The notes under the pieces are model-generated. The model saw only the letters and a program-made list of their open reading frames with translations, was not told where the DNA came from and did no database searches. Of a stretch of DNA of 12,316 nt, positions 1-6,625 are shown piece after piece. Positions within the stretch are counted from its first letter, which is position 1. Each line of letters begins with the position of its first letter. Source of the DNA: Alphaproteobacteria bacterium (GTDB taxonomy: Bacteria > Pseudomonadota > Alphaproteobacteria > Sphingomonadales > Sphingomonadaceae); contig JAGWVG010000021.1 of the NCBI GenBank assembly GCA_018970965.1, positions 1 through 12,316 on the forward strand, given 5' to 3'. Position numbers and translations under genes: made by a program.

Positions 1-635
1 GTCAGCACGGCCTCGACTTCTGTGCGCACATCATCAAAGGCATCTTCCAAGCGCTTGGCCCAATCAAATGCGGCGGGATCGTAAAAAGCGATTTGCGGGA
101 GGCCGGGATAATAAAAGCTGGTCGGCTGCTGCAATTGTACGCTTTGGCGCCCAGTGAGGATGGCCAGCGACTCAGCAAAGCGTTCGGGCATGGCGCCATC
201 AGCAGTGGCCTCTGCCACCTGTGCCTGGAGATGCGCCTCAAAGCGCGCAGCAGCGGCCTCGGCCGCAGCTTGGGCTGCGTCCAGCCGCGCTGCAAGTGCG
301 GGATCAACAGCCTCTAATTGCGCGGCGCGGGCAAAGGCGTGGTTATACCATCCTGCTGCTGCGCGATCGTCTCCCGCACGGGCATGAAGATCACCTTTGC
401 GGATCAGGCTCAGCACATCGCCAGCATTATCGGCGAGAAGCGCATCGAGCGCGCGGTTGAGCGTGGCGTGATCCTCCAGCCGCTCGGCGGCATCGGCAAT
501 CATGGCCCATAAGCGCGGTGTCGCCCGTCCGGCATCGGCAATGGTCAAAAAGGCAGGCAGCGCCTGTGCTGCGTCGCCCATGTTTAGCGCCGCAATTCCT
601 GTTCGCGCCAAATCTTCCAACTGTGTTTGGTCCAT
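1..635 (-). CDS. Aspartyl/asparaginyl beta-hydroxylase family protein, N-terminal part (cut by window edge)
   Basis: The frame is open from an ATG at 635-633 to the left edge, giving 211 complete residues with no stop; the carboxyl end lies outside the window. Residues 1-110 form Ala/Leu-rich amphipathic helices resembling degenerate TPR repeats, followed by a highly helical, Ala-rich stretch at about 115-145. From about residue 165 the sequence changes to a segment with Y176-PGLP and FYDP-AAFDW, which matches how the 2-oxoglutarate/Fe(II) aspartyl/asparaginyl beta-hydroxylase domain begins in TPR-linked bacterial members. The catalytic HxD...H residues would lie beyond the window and cannot be checked. 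Members of the family hydroxylate Asp/Asn side chains; the bacterial substrate is not known. The start is supported by a GGGGG stretch (641-645 on the plus strand as CCCCC) about 5 bases upstream. It is divergent from glnD. Confidence 0.8.
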   Translation of the reverse strand, partial: MDQTQLEDLARTGIAALNMGDAAQALPAFLTIADAGRATPRLWAMIADAAERLEDHATLNRALDALLADNAGDVLSLIRKGDLHARAGDDRAAAGWYNHAFARAAQLEAVDPALAARLDAAQAAAEAAAARFEAHLQAQVAEATADGAMPERFAESLAILTGRQSVQLQQPTSFYYPGLPQIAFYDPAAFDWAKRLEDAFDDVRTEVEAVL

Positions 636-650
636 ATCGCCCCCGAGATG

Positions 651-679
651 CGAATAGCTTGCTTGGCGGTCTGCGCCAA
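651..679 (-). promoter_or_regulatory. Candidate sigma70-type promoter for the beta-hydroxylase gene
   Basis: On the minus strand TTGGCG (679-674) and TATTCG (656-651) are 17 bases apart, about 16 bases before the ATG at 635. The -35 is good and the -10 fair. This is read by eye only. Confidence 0.4.
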
Positions 680-685
680 TCCGCC

Positions 686-714
686 TTGTGACTTAAGCCG
701 CAAACGCGCATATC
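686..714 (+). promoter_or_regulatory. Candidate promoter for glnD, nearly abutting its start codon
   Basis: TTGTGA (686-691) and CATATC (709-714) are 17 bases apart. A start 6-7 bases after the -10 would fall at about 720-721, on the glnD ATG itself, which would make the transcript leaderless. The -10 is imperfect, so this is tentative. Confidence 0.35.
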
Positions 715-720
715 GGGGGT

Positions 721-3483
721 ATGCCGCAGTTGTTTCACCTTGTTCCGCAACGCCGCGCGATTATTGAGCGCCGAGATTTGTCTGACGCGCTGATGGCGCT
801 CGAGGGGAATGATGCCAGCAAGCTGCGCGCCGCCTCGGTGCAGATATTGCGCCCCGCAATGGACGCGGGGCGTGCTGAAATTGCGCAGCGTTTGGCAGAT
901 CGGCCAACGCAAGGCCGTGAAATCGCCGCCAGCTATGCCTTTTTGACGGATCAATTGCTGCGGCTGATTTTCGATTTCACGGTGCAGCGGCTCTATCCGC
1001 TCAACAACCCGACGGCCGCTGAGCGGATCGCGCTGTTGGCCGTTGGCGGATATGGCCGCGGGGAGATGGCGCCCCAATCTGACATCGATATCGCCTTTCT
1101 GACCCCCTATAAGCAGACGGGCTGGTCCGAGCAGGTGATTGAATCGATGCTCTACACCTTGTGGGATTTGGGCCTGAAAGTTGGCCATTCCAGCCGCTCG
1201 CTTGATGAGATGGTGCGGATGGCGAAGGAAGACCTTACGATCCGCACGGCGCTGCTTGAGGGGCGCTATGTTTGGGGCGATCAGCAGATTTACGATGAAG
1301 CATCGGCGCGCTTTGCGGCTGAAGTCGTGGCCGGCACGGCGCGGACTTTTATCACGGATAAGTTGGCGGAGCGTGATGAGCGCCACAAGCGCATGGGCGA
1401 TAGCCGCTATGTTGTTGAGCCGAATTTGAAAGAAGGCAAAGGCGGTCTGCGTGATCTGCACACGCTGTTCTGGATTGGCAAATATCTCTACCGCGTCACA
1501 ACAGTGCCGGAGCTGGTCGACAAAGGGCTGTTGACCGCAGGTGAGTTGCGCCAGTTTCAAAAGGCCGAAAATTTCTTATGGGCGGTGCGCTGCCACTTGC
1601 ACCTGATTGCCAAACGCCCGGAAGAGCGCCTGACCTTTGATGTGCAACGCGAAATTGCTGAGCGGATGCGCTATAATGACAGGCCGGGCCGGTCCGCCGT
1701 TGAGCGGTTCATGCAGCATTATTTTCTGAATGCCAAAATGGTGGGCAATCTCACGGCGCTCTTCTTAGCGCATCTTGATGATACCCATGCCTCTAAGGGT
1801 CGGCGCTTTGCGTTGCCCAGTCTCGCTGGTTTCCGCCGGTCACCCAAGCAGCTCAATGGCTTTGTGCTGGATCGGGGGCGGCTGGCGCTTCCGCGGGATG
1901 ATTTTTTTGCCGAAGATCCGGTGCGCCTGATTGAGCTTTTTGCGCTTGCCGATAGCCAATCCTTGGAAATTCACCCGCAAGCCATGCGCGCAGCGGCACG
2001 TGATGCGGGGTTGATTGATGCCAAGGTGCGCAATGATCCGCGGGCCAACGCGCTTTTCTTGCAGGTTCTGTCCTCGCCGCGTGATCCCGAAACTGTGCTG
2101 CGGTGGATGAATGAGGCGACAGTCTTTGGCCGCTTCGTGCCGGATTTTGGACGCGTTGTCGCGCAGATGCAGTTTGATATGTACCATCACTATACAGTGG
2201 ATGAGCATAGCATTCGCGCAATTGGCTTGCTCTCGCGCATTGAAAAAGGCGCACTGGGGGATGACCATCCGCTCGCAACGGCGATCTTGCGGCAAGTATT
2301 GTCGCGGCGGGTGCTGTATGTGGCCGTCTTGCTCCACGATATTGCCAAGGGCCGGGGCGGCGATCACAGCATTTTGGGGGCGGAGGTCGCGCAGAAACTT
2401 TGCCCGCGTCTGGGGCTGACCGCGGCCGAGACCGAGACCGTGGCTTGGCTGGTCCGCCAGCACCTGATGATGTCGGCCACCGCGTTTAAGCGCGACTTGT
2501 CAGACTTTAAAACGGTGCTGGATTTTGCCGGCATCGTGCAATCGCCCGAGCGGCTGCGCTTGCTGCTGGTGCTGACCGTGGTTGACATCCGCGCCGTGGG
2601 GCCGGGCGTATGGAACAGCTGGAAGCGTCAATTGCTGTCTGAACTGTTTGAGTCTGCAGAAGAAGTGTTGCGACTGGGCCATAAGCAACGCGGCCGGGCT
2701 GACCGCGTGCGTGTGAAGCAAGATTTGCTGCAAGAGGCACTGGTCTGGCCTGCAGCCAAATTCCAATCCTACACCAAGCGCTTGGCTGAGCCCTATTGGG
2801 TGGCAGAGCCCGAGGATGTGCTGGAGAGCAATGCGCGCCAGATTGATGCGGCAGGGTCTTCAGATTTGTCGATTTCGGCCACGGTGTATCCGTCACGCGG
2901 GGCAACCTTGGTGACCGTTTATGCAGCCGACCATCCCGGGCTTTTCTATCGCATCGCAGGCGGCATCCATTTGGCGGGCGGGAGCATCATTGATGCGCGC
3001 ATCCACACCACCCGGGATGGCATGGCGCTCGATAATTTCTTGGTTCAGGATCCTCTTGGCCGCCCCTTTGATGATCCCCATCAATTGCAGCGGATTGAGC
3101 AAGCCATTGGTGAGGCGCTGGCCAATCGGGCCAAGCTTGTGGAGCGGCTGGCCGCCCGGCCATTGCCGCGTGCGCGCGCTGAGGCCTTTGATATTGCGCC
3201 CAACATTCTGATCGATAATCGTGCCTCTAATCGCTTTACCGTGATTGAGGCCAATGCGCGCGACCGGCCAGCCTTGCTTTACGATCTGGCCTATGCGCTG
3301 TTCGAAGCCAAAGTGACGATCCATAGTGCGCATATTGCGACTTATGGCGAACGCGCAGTGGATACGTTCTACGTGACAGACCTGACCAACGACAAGATTT
3401 CCAGCACCGCGCGGCTGGAGGATTTAGAGGCGCGTCTGCTGGAGGCGGCGGGGGATCGGCGCGCGCGGAGCAAGGCGGCCTGA
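721..3483 (+). CDS. glnD: Bifunctional PII uridylyltransferase / uridylyl-removing enzyme GlnD
   Basis: GlnD senses glutamine and adds UMP to, or removes it from, the PII protein(s) GlnB/GlnK, thereby tuning glutamine synthetase and nitrogen gene expression in the cytoplasm. The 920-residue length is normal. The nucleotidyltransferase domain carries GGYGRGEM at 109-116 and the metal-binding DID at 121-123; conserved GKGGLRDLHT follows at about residues 239-248. The HD domain that removes UMP has its HD pair at 539-540 (LLHDIAKGRGGDHS). Two carboxyl-terminal ACT domains start near residues 730 (LVTVYAADHPGLFYRIA) and 839 (FTVIEANARDRPALLYDLA) and bind glutamine. ATG 721 is the only ATG between an in-frame TAA at 694 and the conserved body; a GGGGG at 715-719 is too close to serve as a normal ribosome site, so initiation may be leaderless or at TTG 730. 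All catalytic motifs look intact. It appears monocistronic. Confidence 0.96.
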   Translation: MPQLFHLVPQRRAIIERRDLSDALMALEGNDASKLRAASVQILRPAMDAGRAEIAQRLADRPTQGREIAASYAFLTDQLLRLIFDFTVQRLYPLNNPTAAERIALLAVGGYGRGEMAPQSDIDIAFLTPYKQTGWSEQVIESMLYTLWDLGLKVGHSSRSLDEMVRMAKEDLTIRTALLEGRYVWGDQQIYDEASARFAAEVVAGTARTFITDKLAERDERHKRMGDSRYVVEPNLKEGKGGLRDLHTLFWIGKYLYRVTTVPELVDKGLLTAGELRQFQKAENFLWAVRCHLHLIAKRPEERLTFDVQREIAERMRYNDRPGRSAVERFMQHYFLNAKMVGNLTALFLAHLDDTHASKGRRFALPSLAGFRRSPKQLNGFVLDRGRLALPRDDFFAEDPVRLIELFALADSQSLEIHPQAMRAAARDAGLIDAKVRNDPRANALFLQVLSSPRDPETVLRWMNEATVFGRFVPDFGRVVAQMQFDMYHHYTVDEHSIRAIGLLSRIEKGALGDDHPLATAILRQVLSRRVLYVAVLLHDIAKGRGGDHSILGAEVAQKLCPRLGLTAAETETVAWLVRQHLMMSATAFKRDLSDFKTVLDFAGIVQSPERLRLLLVLTVVDIRAVGPGVWNSWKRQLLSELFESAEEVLRLGHKQRGRADRVRVKQDLLQEALVWPAAKFQSYTKRLAEPYWVAEPEDVLESNARQIDAAGSSDLSISATVYPSRGATLVTVYAADHPGLFYRIAGGIHLAGGSIIDARIHTTRDGMALDNFLVQDPLGRPFDDPHQLQRIEQAIGEALANRAKLVERLAARPLPRARAEAFDIAPNILIDNRASNRFTVIEANARDRPALLYDLAYALFEAKVTIHSAHIATYGERAVDTFYVTDLTNDKISSTARLEDLEARLLEAAGDRRARSKAA

Positions 3484-3536
3484 TTGGCTCGCCCGATCCG
3501 CCGCCACCCCACCCAAAAAATCAGGGGTCTGCCCGA

Positions 3537-3552
3537 TTGACGTTAACGTCAA
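3537..3552. promoter_or_regulatory. Perfect 16-bp palindrome, probable operator of the acyl-CoA dehydrogenase operon
   Basis: TTGACGTTAACGTCAA reads identically on both strands. Its first six bases double as the -35 box of the candidate promoter before the dehydrogenase at 3601, so a bound protein would block transcription. The shape, an ACGT-containing palindrome before an acyl-CoA dehydrogenase gene, resembles operators described for LiuR (MerR family) regulators of branched-chain amino acid and acyl-CoA catabolism in proteobacteria. That assignment is from memory and no regulator gene is present in the window. Confidence 0.55.
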
Positions 3553-3565
3553 CTCTTCTTATCCC
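3537..3565 (+). promoter_or_regulatory. Candidate sigma70-type promoter for the acyl-CoA dehydrogenase operon
   Basis: TTGACG (3537-3542) and TATCCC (3560-3565) are 17 bases apart and lie 35 bases before the ATG at 3601. The -35 is near-consensus, the -10 weak. The ribosome site GGAG at 3589-3592 is 8 bases from the ATG. Confidence 0.45.
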
Positions 3566-3600
3566 TCGGTTCATCGAGAGGATAACCCGGAGTCTGTCCC

Positions 3601-4794
3601 ATGAATCTTGAATTCAGCCCCGAAGAAATCGCCTTCCGTGATGAAGTGCGTGCATTTATTGCCGAGAATTACCCCGCCGAACTGCGTGGCAAGCAGGATG
3701 AAGGCGATGAACTGTCTAAGGAAGATTTCCTGAGCTGGCATCGCGTGCTCTACAAGAAGGGCTGGGTCGCCCCGGCATGGCCAAAGGAATATGGCGGCAC
3801 GGGCTGGACCGCGACGCAGCGCTACATCTGGTCGGAAGAAACGGCGCGCGCAGATTGCATTCGCCTGATGCCCTTTGGCCTCACCATGGTTGGCCCGGTG
3901 ATTTACACCTTCGGCACACCCGAACAAAAAGCCAAGTTCCTGCCCCGCATCTTATCGGGCGAGGACTGGTGGTGTCAGGGCTATTCCGAGCCGGGCTCGG
4001 GCTCTGACCTTGCCTCGCTGCGCACCCGCGCCGCGCGTGATGGTGATCATTATGTTGTGAATGGTCAAAAGACCTGGACGACCATGGCACAGCATGCCGA
4101 TTGGGGCTTCTTCCTCGTCCGCACGGATCCCGATGCCAAGCAGCAAGAAGGTATCAGCTTCCTGCTGATTGATATGAAGACGCCGGGCGTCACGGTGCGC
4201 CCGATTATCACTTTGGGCGGTGAGCATGAAGTGAACGAAGTCTGGCTTGAAGATGTGCGGGTTCCAGTTGAAAACCGCGTCTATGAAGAAAATAAGGGCT
4301 GGACCTGTGCCAAGTTCCTCTTGGCGCATGAACGCACGGGCATTGCCGGCGTCGCTGCATCCAAGCGCGGCGTAGAAAAGATTAAGACGATTGCGATGAG
4401 CGAATCGGATGGCGATCGTCCGCTGCTCGCCAACCCCTTCTTCCGCCGCAAGGTGGCCGAATTGGAAATGGATTTGACTGCGCTTGAATTTACCGAATTG
4501 CGCACGCTGGCCGGCGAAGCCCAAGGCAAGGGCCCGGGGCCGGAATCAAGCCTGTTGAAAATTAAGGGTTCGGAAATTCAGCAGCGCATCACCGAACTCG
4601 CGCTGGAAGCGGCCGGCCATTATGGCGCACCATATTTCCGCGGCTTTGGCGAAGGCGATAATGAGCATCCGATTGGCCCAGAATATGCCAACCGGACAGC
4701 GCCTGTGTATTTCAACACCCGCAAGACGACGATTTATGGCGGGTCGAACGAAATTCAGCGCAACATCATCGCGAAGATGGTGCTCGGCCTTTGA
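3601..4794 (+). CDS. Acyl-CoA dehydrogenase, large-subunit type (PimC-like)
   Basis: A 397-residue FAD enzyme of the acyl-CoA dehydrogenase superfamily, oxidising an acyl-CoA to its 2,3-enoyl-CoA and passing electrons to electron-transfer flavoprotein. The N-terminal helical domain starts at FSPEEIAFRDEVRAF; the FAD/substrate motif GYSEPGSGSD is at 127-136 and NGQKTWTT at 154-161; the C-terminal YGGSNEIQR is at 379-387. The MCAD-type catalytic Glu position (before GGS) is Gly here, whereas E244 in LLAHERTG aligns with the helix-G base of isovaleryl- and long-chain acyl-CoA dehydrogenases, so E244 is the likely base. The sequence resembles the large subunit of pimeloyl-CoA dehydrogenase and related heteromeric enzymes; the true substrate cannot be told. 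It is followed 53 bases on by its probable partner subunit. Start supported by GGAG 8 bases upstream. Confidence 0.88.
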   Translation: MNLEFSPEEIAFRDEVRAFIAENYPAELRGKQDEGDELSKEDFLSWHRVLYKKGWVAPAWPKEYGGTGWTATQRYIWSEETARADCIRLMPFGLTMVGPVIYTFGTPEQKAKFLPRILSGEDWWCQGYSEPGSGSDLASLRTRAARDGDHYVVNGQKTWTTMAQHADWGFFLVRTDPDAKQQEGISFLLIDMKTPGVTVRPIITLGGEHEVNEVWLEDVRVPVENRVYEENKGWTCAKFLLAHERTGIAGVAASKRGVEKIKTIAMSESDGDRPLLANPFFRRKVAELEMDLTALEFTELRTLAGEAQGKGPGPESSLLKIKGSEIQQRITELALEAAGHYGAPYFRGFGEGDNEHPIGPEYANRTAPVYFNTRKTTIYGGSNEIQRNIIAKMVLGL

Positions 4795-4803
4795 TGCATT
4801 TGG

Positions 4804-4828
4804 CCCCCTCTCGCCGTGCGGGAGGGGG
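4804..4828. repeat. GC-rich inverted repeat between the two dehydrogenase genes
   Basis: CCCCCTCTCG (4804-4813) pairs with CGGGAGGGGG (4819-4828) around a 5-base loop, giving a 10-bp stem with one G-U pair. It sits 9 bases after the upstream stop and 19 bases before the next ATG, and no U tract follows, so it is not a standard terminator. This kind of CCCCTCTCCCG...CGGGAGAGGGG palindrome is a familiar dispersed intergenic element in alphaproteobacteria; here it may stabilise or attenuate the messenger between subunits. Confidence 0.65.
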
Positions 4829-4847
4829 AAATCAGAAAGACTAAAAC

Positions 4848-5981
4848 ATGGATTTCAACTATACCGAAACGCAGGACATGCTGCGCGATACGCTCGCCCG
4901 TTTCCTGGCCGACACTTATGATTTCGAAACCCGCAAAAAGATGATCGATAGCGCCGAAGGGCGTGATCCCGGCATCTGGCGTGCGCTGGCAACCGAACTG
5001 GGCATTTTGTCAGCTCCCTTCTCGGAAGAGCAGGGCGGCTTGGGCGGCGGCGCGCTTGAAAACATGATCATGATGGAAGAGCTGGGCAAGGTTATCGCGA
5101 TTGAGCCTTATCTCCAGACTGTCGTGATTGGTGGCGGCGCGTTGAAGGCAGCCGGCGGCCCGCTTGCCGATGCCGTCATTCCGGAAATCATCGCGGGCAA
5201 CGCGATTATTGGCTTTGCTTATGCCGAGCCTCAGGGCCGCTATGATTTGGCGAACCTGACGACCACTGCAAAGAAAGATGGCGCAGGCTATGTGCTCAAC
5301 GGCCATAAGGCCGTTGTTTATGCAGCGCCCTGGGCGACGCATTTGCTTGTTTCTGCCCGCACAGGCGGCGCGCAACGCGATCGGGCCGGCGTAGAGCTGT
5401 TTCTGATCGACGCCAAACTGCCGGGGATCACACGGCGTGATTACCCGACTGTCGATGGCTTCCGCGCATCGGAAATCTATTTTGAAAATGTGGCCATTCC
5501 GGGTGACGCGCACTTGGTCGGCGGGATTGATCTGCTCGAGCGTGTGGTCGACGAAGCGACGATGGCTGTCTGTGGCGAAGCCTGTGGCGTCACGCGCAAG
5601 CTGCACGAAGGCACGCTTGATTATTCCAAGCAGCGCCAGCAGTTCGGCCAGCCCATTGGTCGCTTCCAAGTGCTGCAGCATCGTATGGCGGACATCTTCT
5701 TGGAAGTGGAACAGATCATGTCGATGACGCTGATGGGTACGCTGAAGCTTGATCTGCCTGCGGCTGAGCGCAAAGCGGCTGTCAGCTTGGCCAAGGCCAA
5801 GGTTGCCCGCTCGGCGAAGTTTGTTGGCCAAAACGCCATCCAGACGCATGGCGGCATTGGCATTACGCAAGAACTGGCCATTGGCCATTATTTCAAGCGC
5901 GCAACGATGATTGAAGGCCAATTCGGCTCGGCCGATTATCATCTCGATCGCTTTGAACAGCTCACCTATCCCAAGGCCTAA
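4848..5981 (+). CDS. Acyl-CoA dehydrogenase, small-subunit type (PimD-like)
   Basis: A 377-residue member of the acyl-CoA dehydrogenase superfamily that closely resembles proteins called pimeloyl-CoA dehydrogenase small subunit. It has the N-terminal helical domain (FNYTETQDMLRDTLARFLAD), a diverged flavin/substrate motif YAEPQGRYDL at 125-134 in place of the usual TEPxxGSD, RQQFGQPIG at 263-271 and IQTHGGIGITQE at about 331-342. The helix-G base is absent (Ala in VVDEATMAV), yet MIEGQFGS places E356 at the MCAD-type catalytic position. Together with the partner at 3601 it probably forms a heteromeric enzyme. The ribosome site is weak (GAAAGA, 4836-4841). The GNAT gene follows after 8 bases, so the three genes look co-transcribed. 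The substrate is not determinable from sequence. Confidence 0.85.
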   Translation: MDFNYTETQDMLRDTLARFLADTYDFETRKKMIDSAEGRDPGIWRALATELGILSAPFSEEQGGLGGGALENMIMMEELGKVIAIEPYLQTVVIGGGALKAAGGPLADAVIPEIIAGNAIIGFAYAEPQGRYDLANLTTTAKKDGAGYVLNGHKAVVYAAPWATHLLVSARTGGAQRDRAGVELFLIDAKLPGITRRDYPTVDGFRASEIYFENVAIPGDAHLVGGIDLLERVVDEATMAVCGEACGVTRKLHEGTLDYSKQRQQFGQPIGRFQVLQHRMADIFLEVEQIMSMTLMGTLKLDLPAAERKAAVSLAKAKVARSAKFVGQNAIQTHGGIGITQELAIGHYFKRATMIEGQFGSADYHLDRFEQLTYPKA

Positions 5982-5989
5982 ACCAGAAG

Positions 5990-6508
5990 ATGGTTACTTA
6001 TCGAGCGCCGCGGCGCGATGAAGCTGCGGCGCTCGCCACTTTGGGGCGTGAGACGTTTGTTGAAACCTTTGGGCATCTCTATCGCCCTGAGGATCTTCAA
6101 GCTTTTCTGACCAGCATTTATGCCGAAGATGCGATCCTGCGTCAGCTTGACAGTGATCGCATTCTGTATCGCGTGGCAGAAGAGGGTGGCCAGCTGGTTG
6201 GCTATTGCAAATTGGGGCTCGATGTTTCGCTCGATTATGATCCGGGCGACAAAACGGTTATCGAACTCAAGCAGCTCTATGTCTTTGCGAGCCACCATGG
6301 CAGCGGTGCAGGCCAAGCGTTGATGGATTGGACGATTGCTGAGGCCGAGGCCCGCAACGCCGATGAAATTCTGCTATCAGTTTGGGCGGAAAATCTCCGC
6401 GGCCACCGATTCTATCAGCGCAATGGCTTTCGCTGGATTGCGGACACCCATTTCATGGTCGGCAATCACCGCGATGAGGAATATCTTTTCTTGCGCACAA
6501 TGCGCTGA
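5990..6508 (+). CDS. GNAT family N-acetyltransferase
   Basis: A 172-residue single-domain GNAT protein, expected to move an acetyl group from acetyl-CoA to an amine. The acetyl-CoA pyrophosphate-binding motif A is ELKQLYVFASHHGSGAGQAL at about 92-111; the usual Arg/Gln of (R/Q)xxGxG is His here (HGSGAG 103-108). Motif B follows as ILLSVWAENLRGHRFYQRNGF at about 127-147, with the conserved Tyr of FYxxxGF at 142, and the end reads MVGNHRDEE at 156-164. The acceptor is unknown; the general layout resembles small sphingomonad acetyltransferases and distantly PaiA-like spermidine acetyltransferases. It starts 8 bases after the small dehydrogenase subunit with a weak ribosome site (AGAAG, 5985-5989, close to the ATG), so it is likely translated from the same messenger. 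No clear terminator follows. Confidence 0.9.
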   Translation: MVTYRAPRRDEAAALATLGRETFVETFGHLYRPEDLQAFLTSIYAEDAILRQLDSDRILYRVAEEGGQLVGYCKLGLDVSLDYDPGDKTVIELKQLYVFASHHGSGAGQALMDWTIAEAEARNADEILLSVWAENLRGHRFYQRNGFRWIADTHFMVGNHRDEEYLFLRTMR

Positions 6509-6544
6509 CTTTTGCCCAAAAATCTGCATCCCGGCGCGCGATTG

Positions 6545-6559
6545 TGTTGCAGTGCACAA
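6545..6559. promoter_or_regulatory. Upstream PhaR-like operator repeat
   Basis: TGTTGCAGTGCACAA is an imperfect palindrome around TGCAGTGCA and is repeated in inverted orientation, with one mismatch, at 6592-6606. GCA/TGC-rich dyads ahead of phasin genes are the type of site bound by the PHA-sensing repressor PhaR in alphaproteobacteria. Confidence 0.6.
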
Positions 6560-6576
6560 ATTTCGCTTGAAATTTG
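6557..6576. repeat. 8-bp stem inverted repeat in the phasin promoter
   Basis: CAAATTTC (6557-6564) and GAAATTTG (6569-6576) are perfect inverted copies around GCTT. The dyad includes the candidate -35 box and touches the upstream operator. It could be part of a regulator site or mere overlap of AT-rich promoter sequence. Confidence 0.5.
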
Positions 6577-6593
6577 CGCGCGCGCCCTATATT
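6567..6593 (+). promoter_or_regulatory. Candidate phasin promoter
   Basis: TTGAAA (6567-6572) and TATATT (6588-6593) are 15 bases apart, or 16 if CTTGAA at 6566 is used, a little short of optimal. The spacer contains an alternating GCGCGCGCGC run. The second operator repeat begins inside the -10, so a bound repressor would cover the initiation site. Confidence 0.5.
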
Positions 6594-6606
6594 GTGCAGT
6601 GCAACA
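6592..6606. promoter_or_regulatory. Downstream PhaR-like operator repeat over the phasin start site
   Basis: TTGTGCAGTGCAACA is the inverted partner of 6545-6559, differing at the central base. It overlaps the end of the -10 box and the expected transcription start, a position suited to repression. Confidence 0.6.
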
Positions 6607-6625
6607 TAAAGACGGGAGCCAGACG

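Noticed and set aside
633..720. CATATCGCCCCC and CATATCGGGGG blocks near both divergent starts
   Set aside because: They share only a 7-base direct match followed by opposite homopolymers; each is explained by a purine run before its own gene, so a common operator is not supported.
427..1560. Long minus-strand open frame of 377 residues opposite the glnD start
   Set aside because: It lies antisense to a gene with full conserved motifs and spans the divergent promoter; its product is Arg/Gln/His-rich with no recognisable domain, typical of a GC-rich shadow frame.
3450..3500. GGATCGG and CCGATCC inverted repeat around the end of glnD
   Set aside because: Seven pairs with a loop of over 30 bases and no U tract; too weak to call a terminator.
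5010..5942. Minus-strand open frame of 310 residues within the small dehydrogenase gene
   Set aside because: Antisense shadow of a clearly coding gene; no domain, no ribosome site seen.
6512..6625. Upstream extension of the phasin to ATG 6512
   Set aside because: It would translate the promoter and operator repeats, begins 3 bases after the GNAT stop without a ribosome site, and is not phasin-like; ATG 6626 has a good GGGAG.
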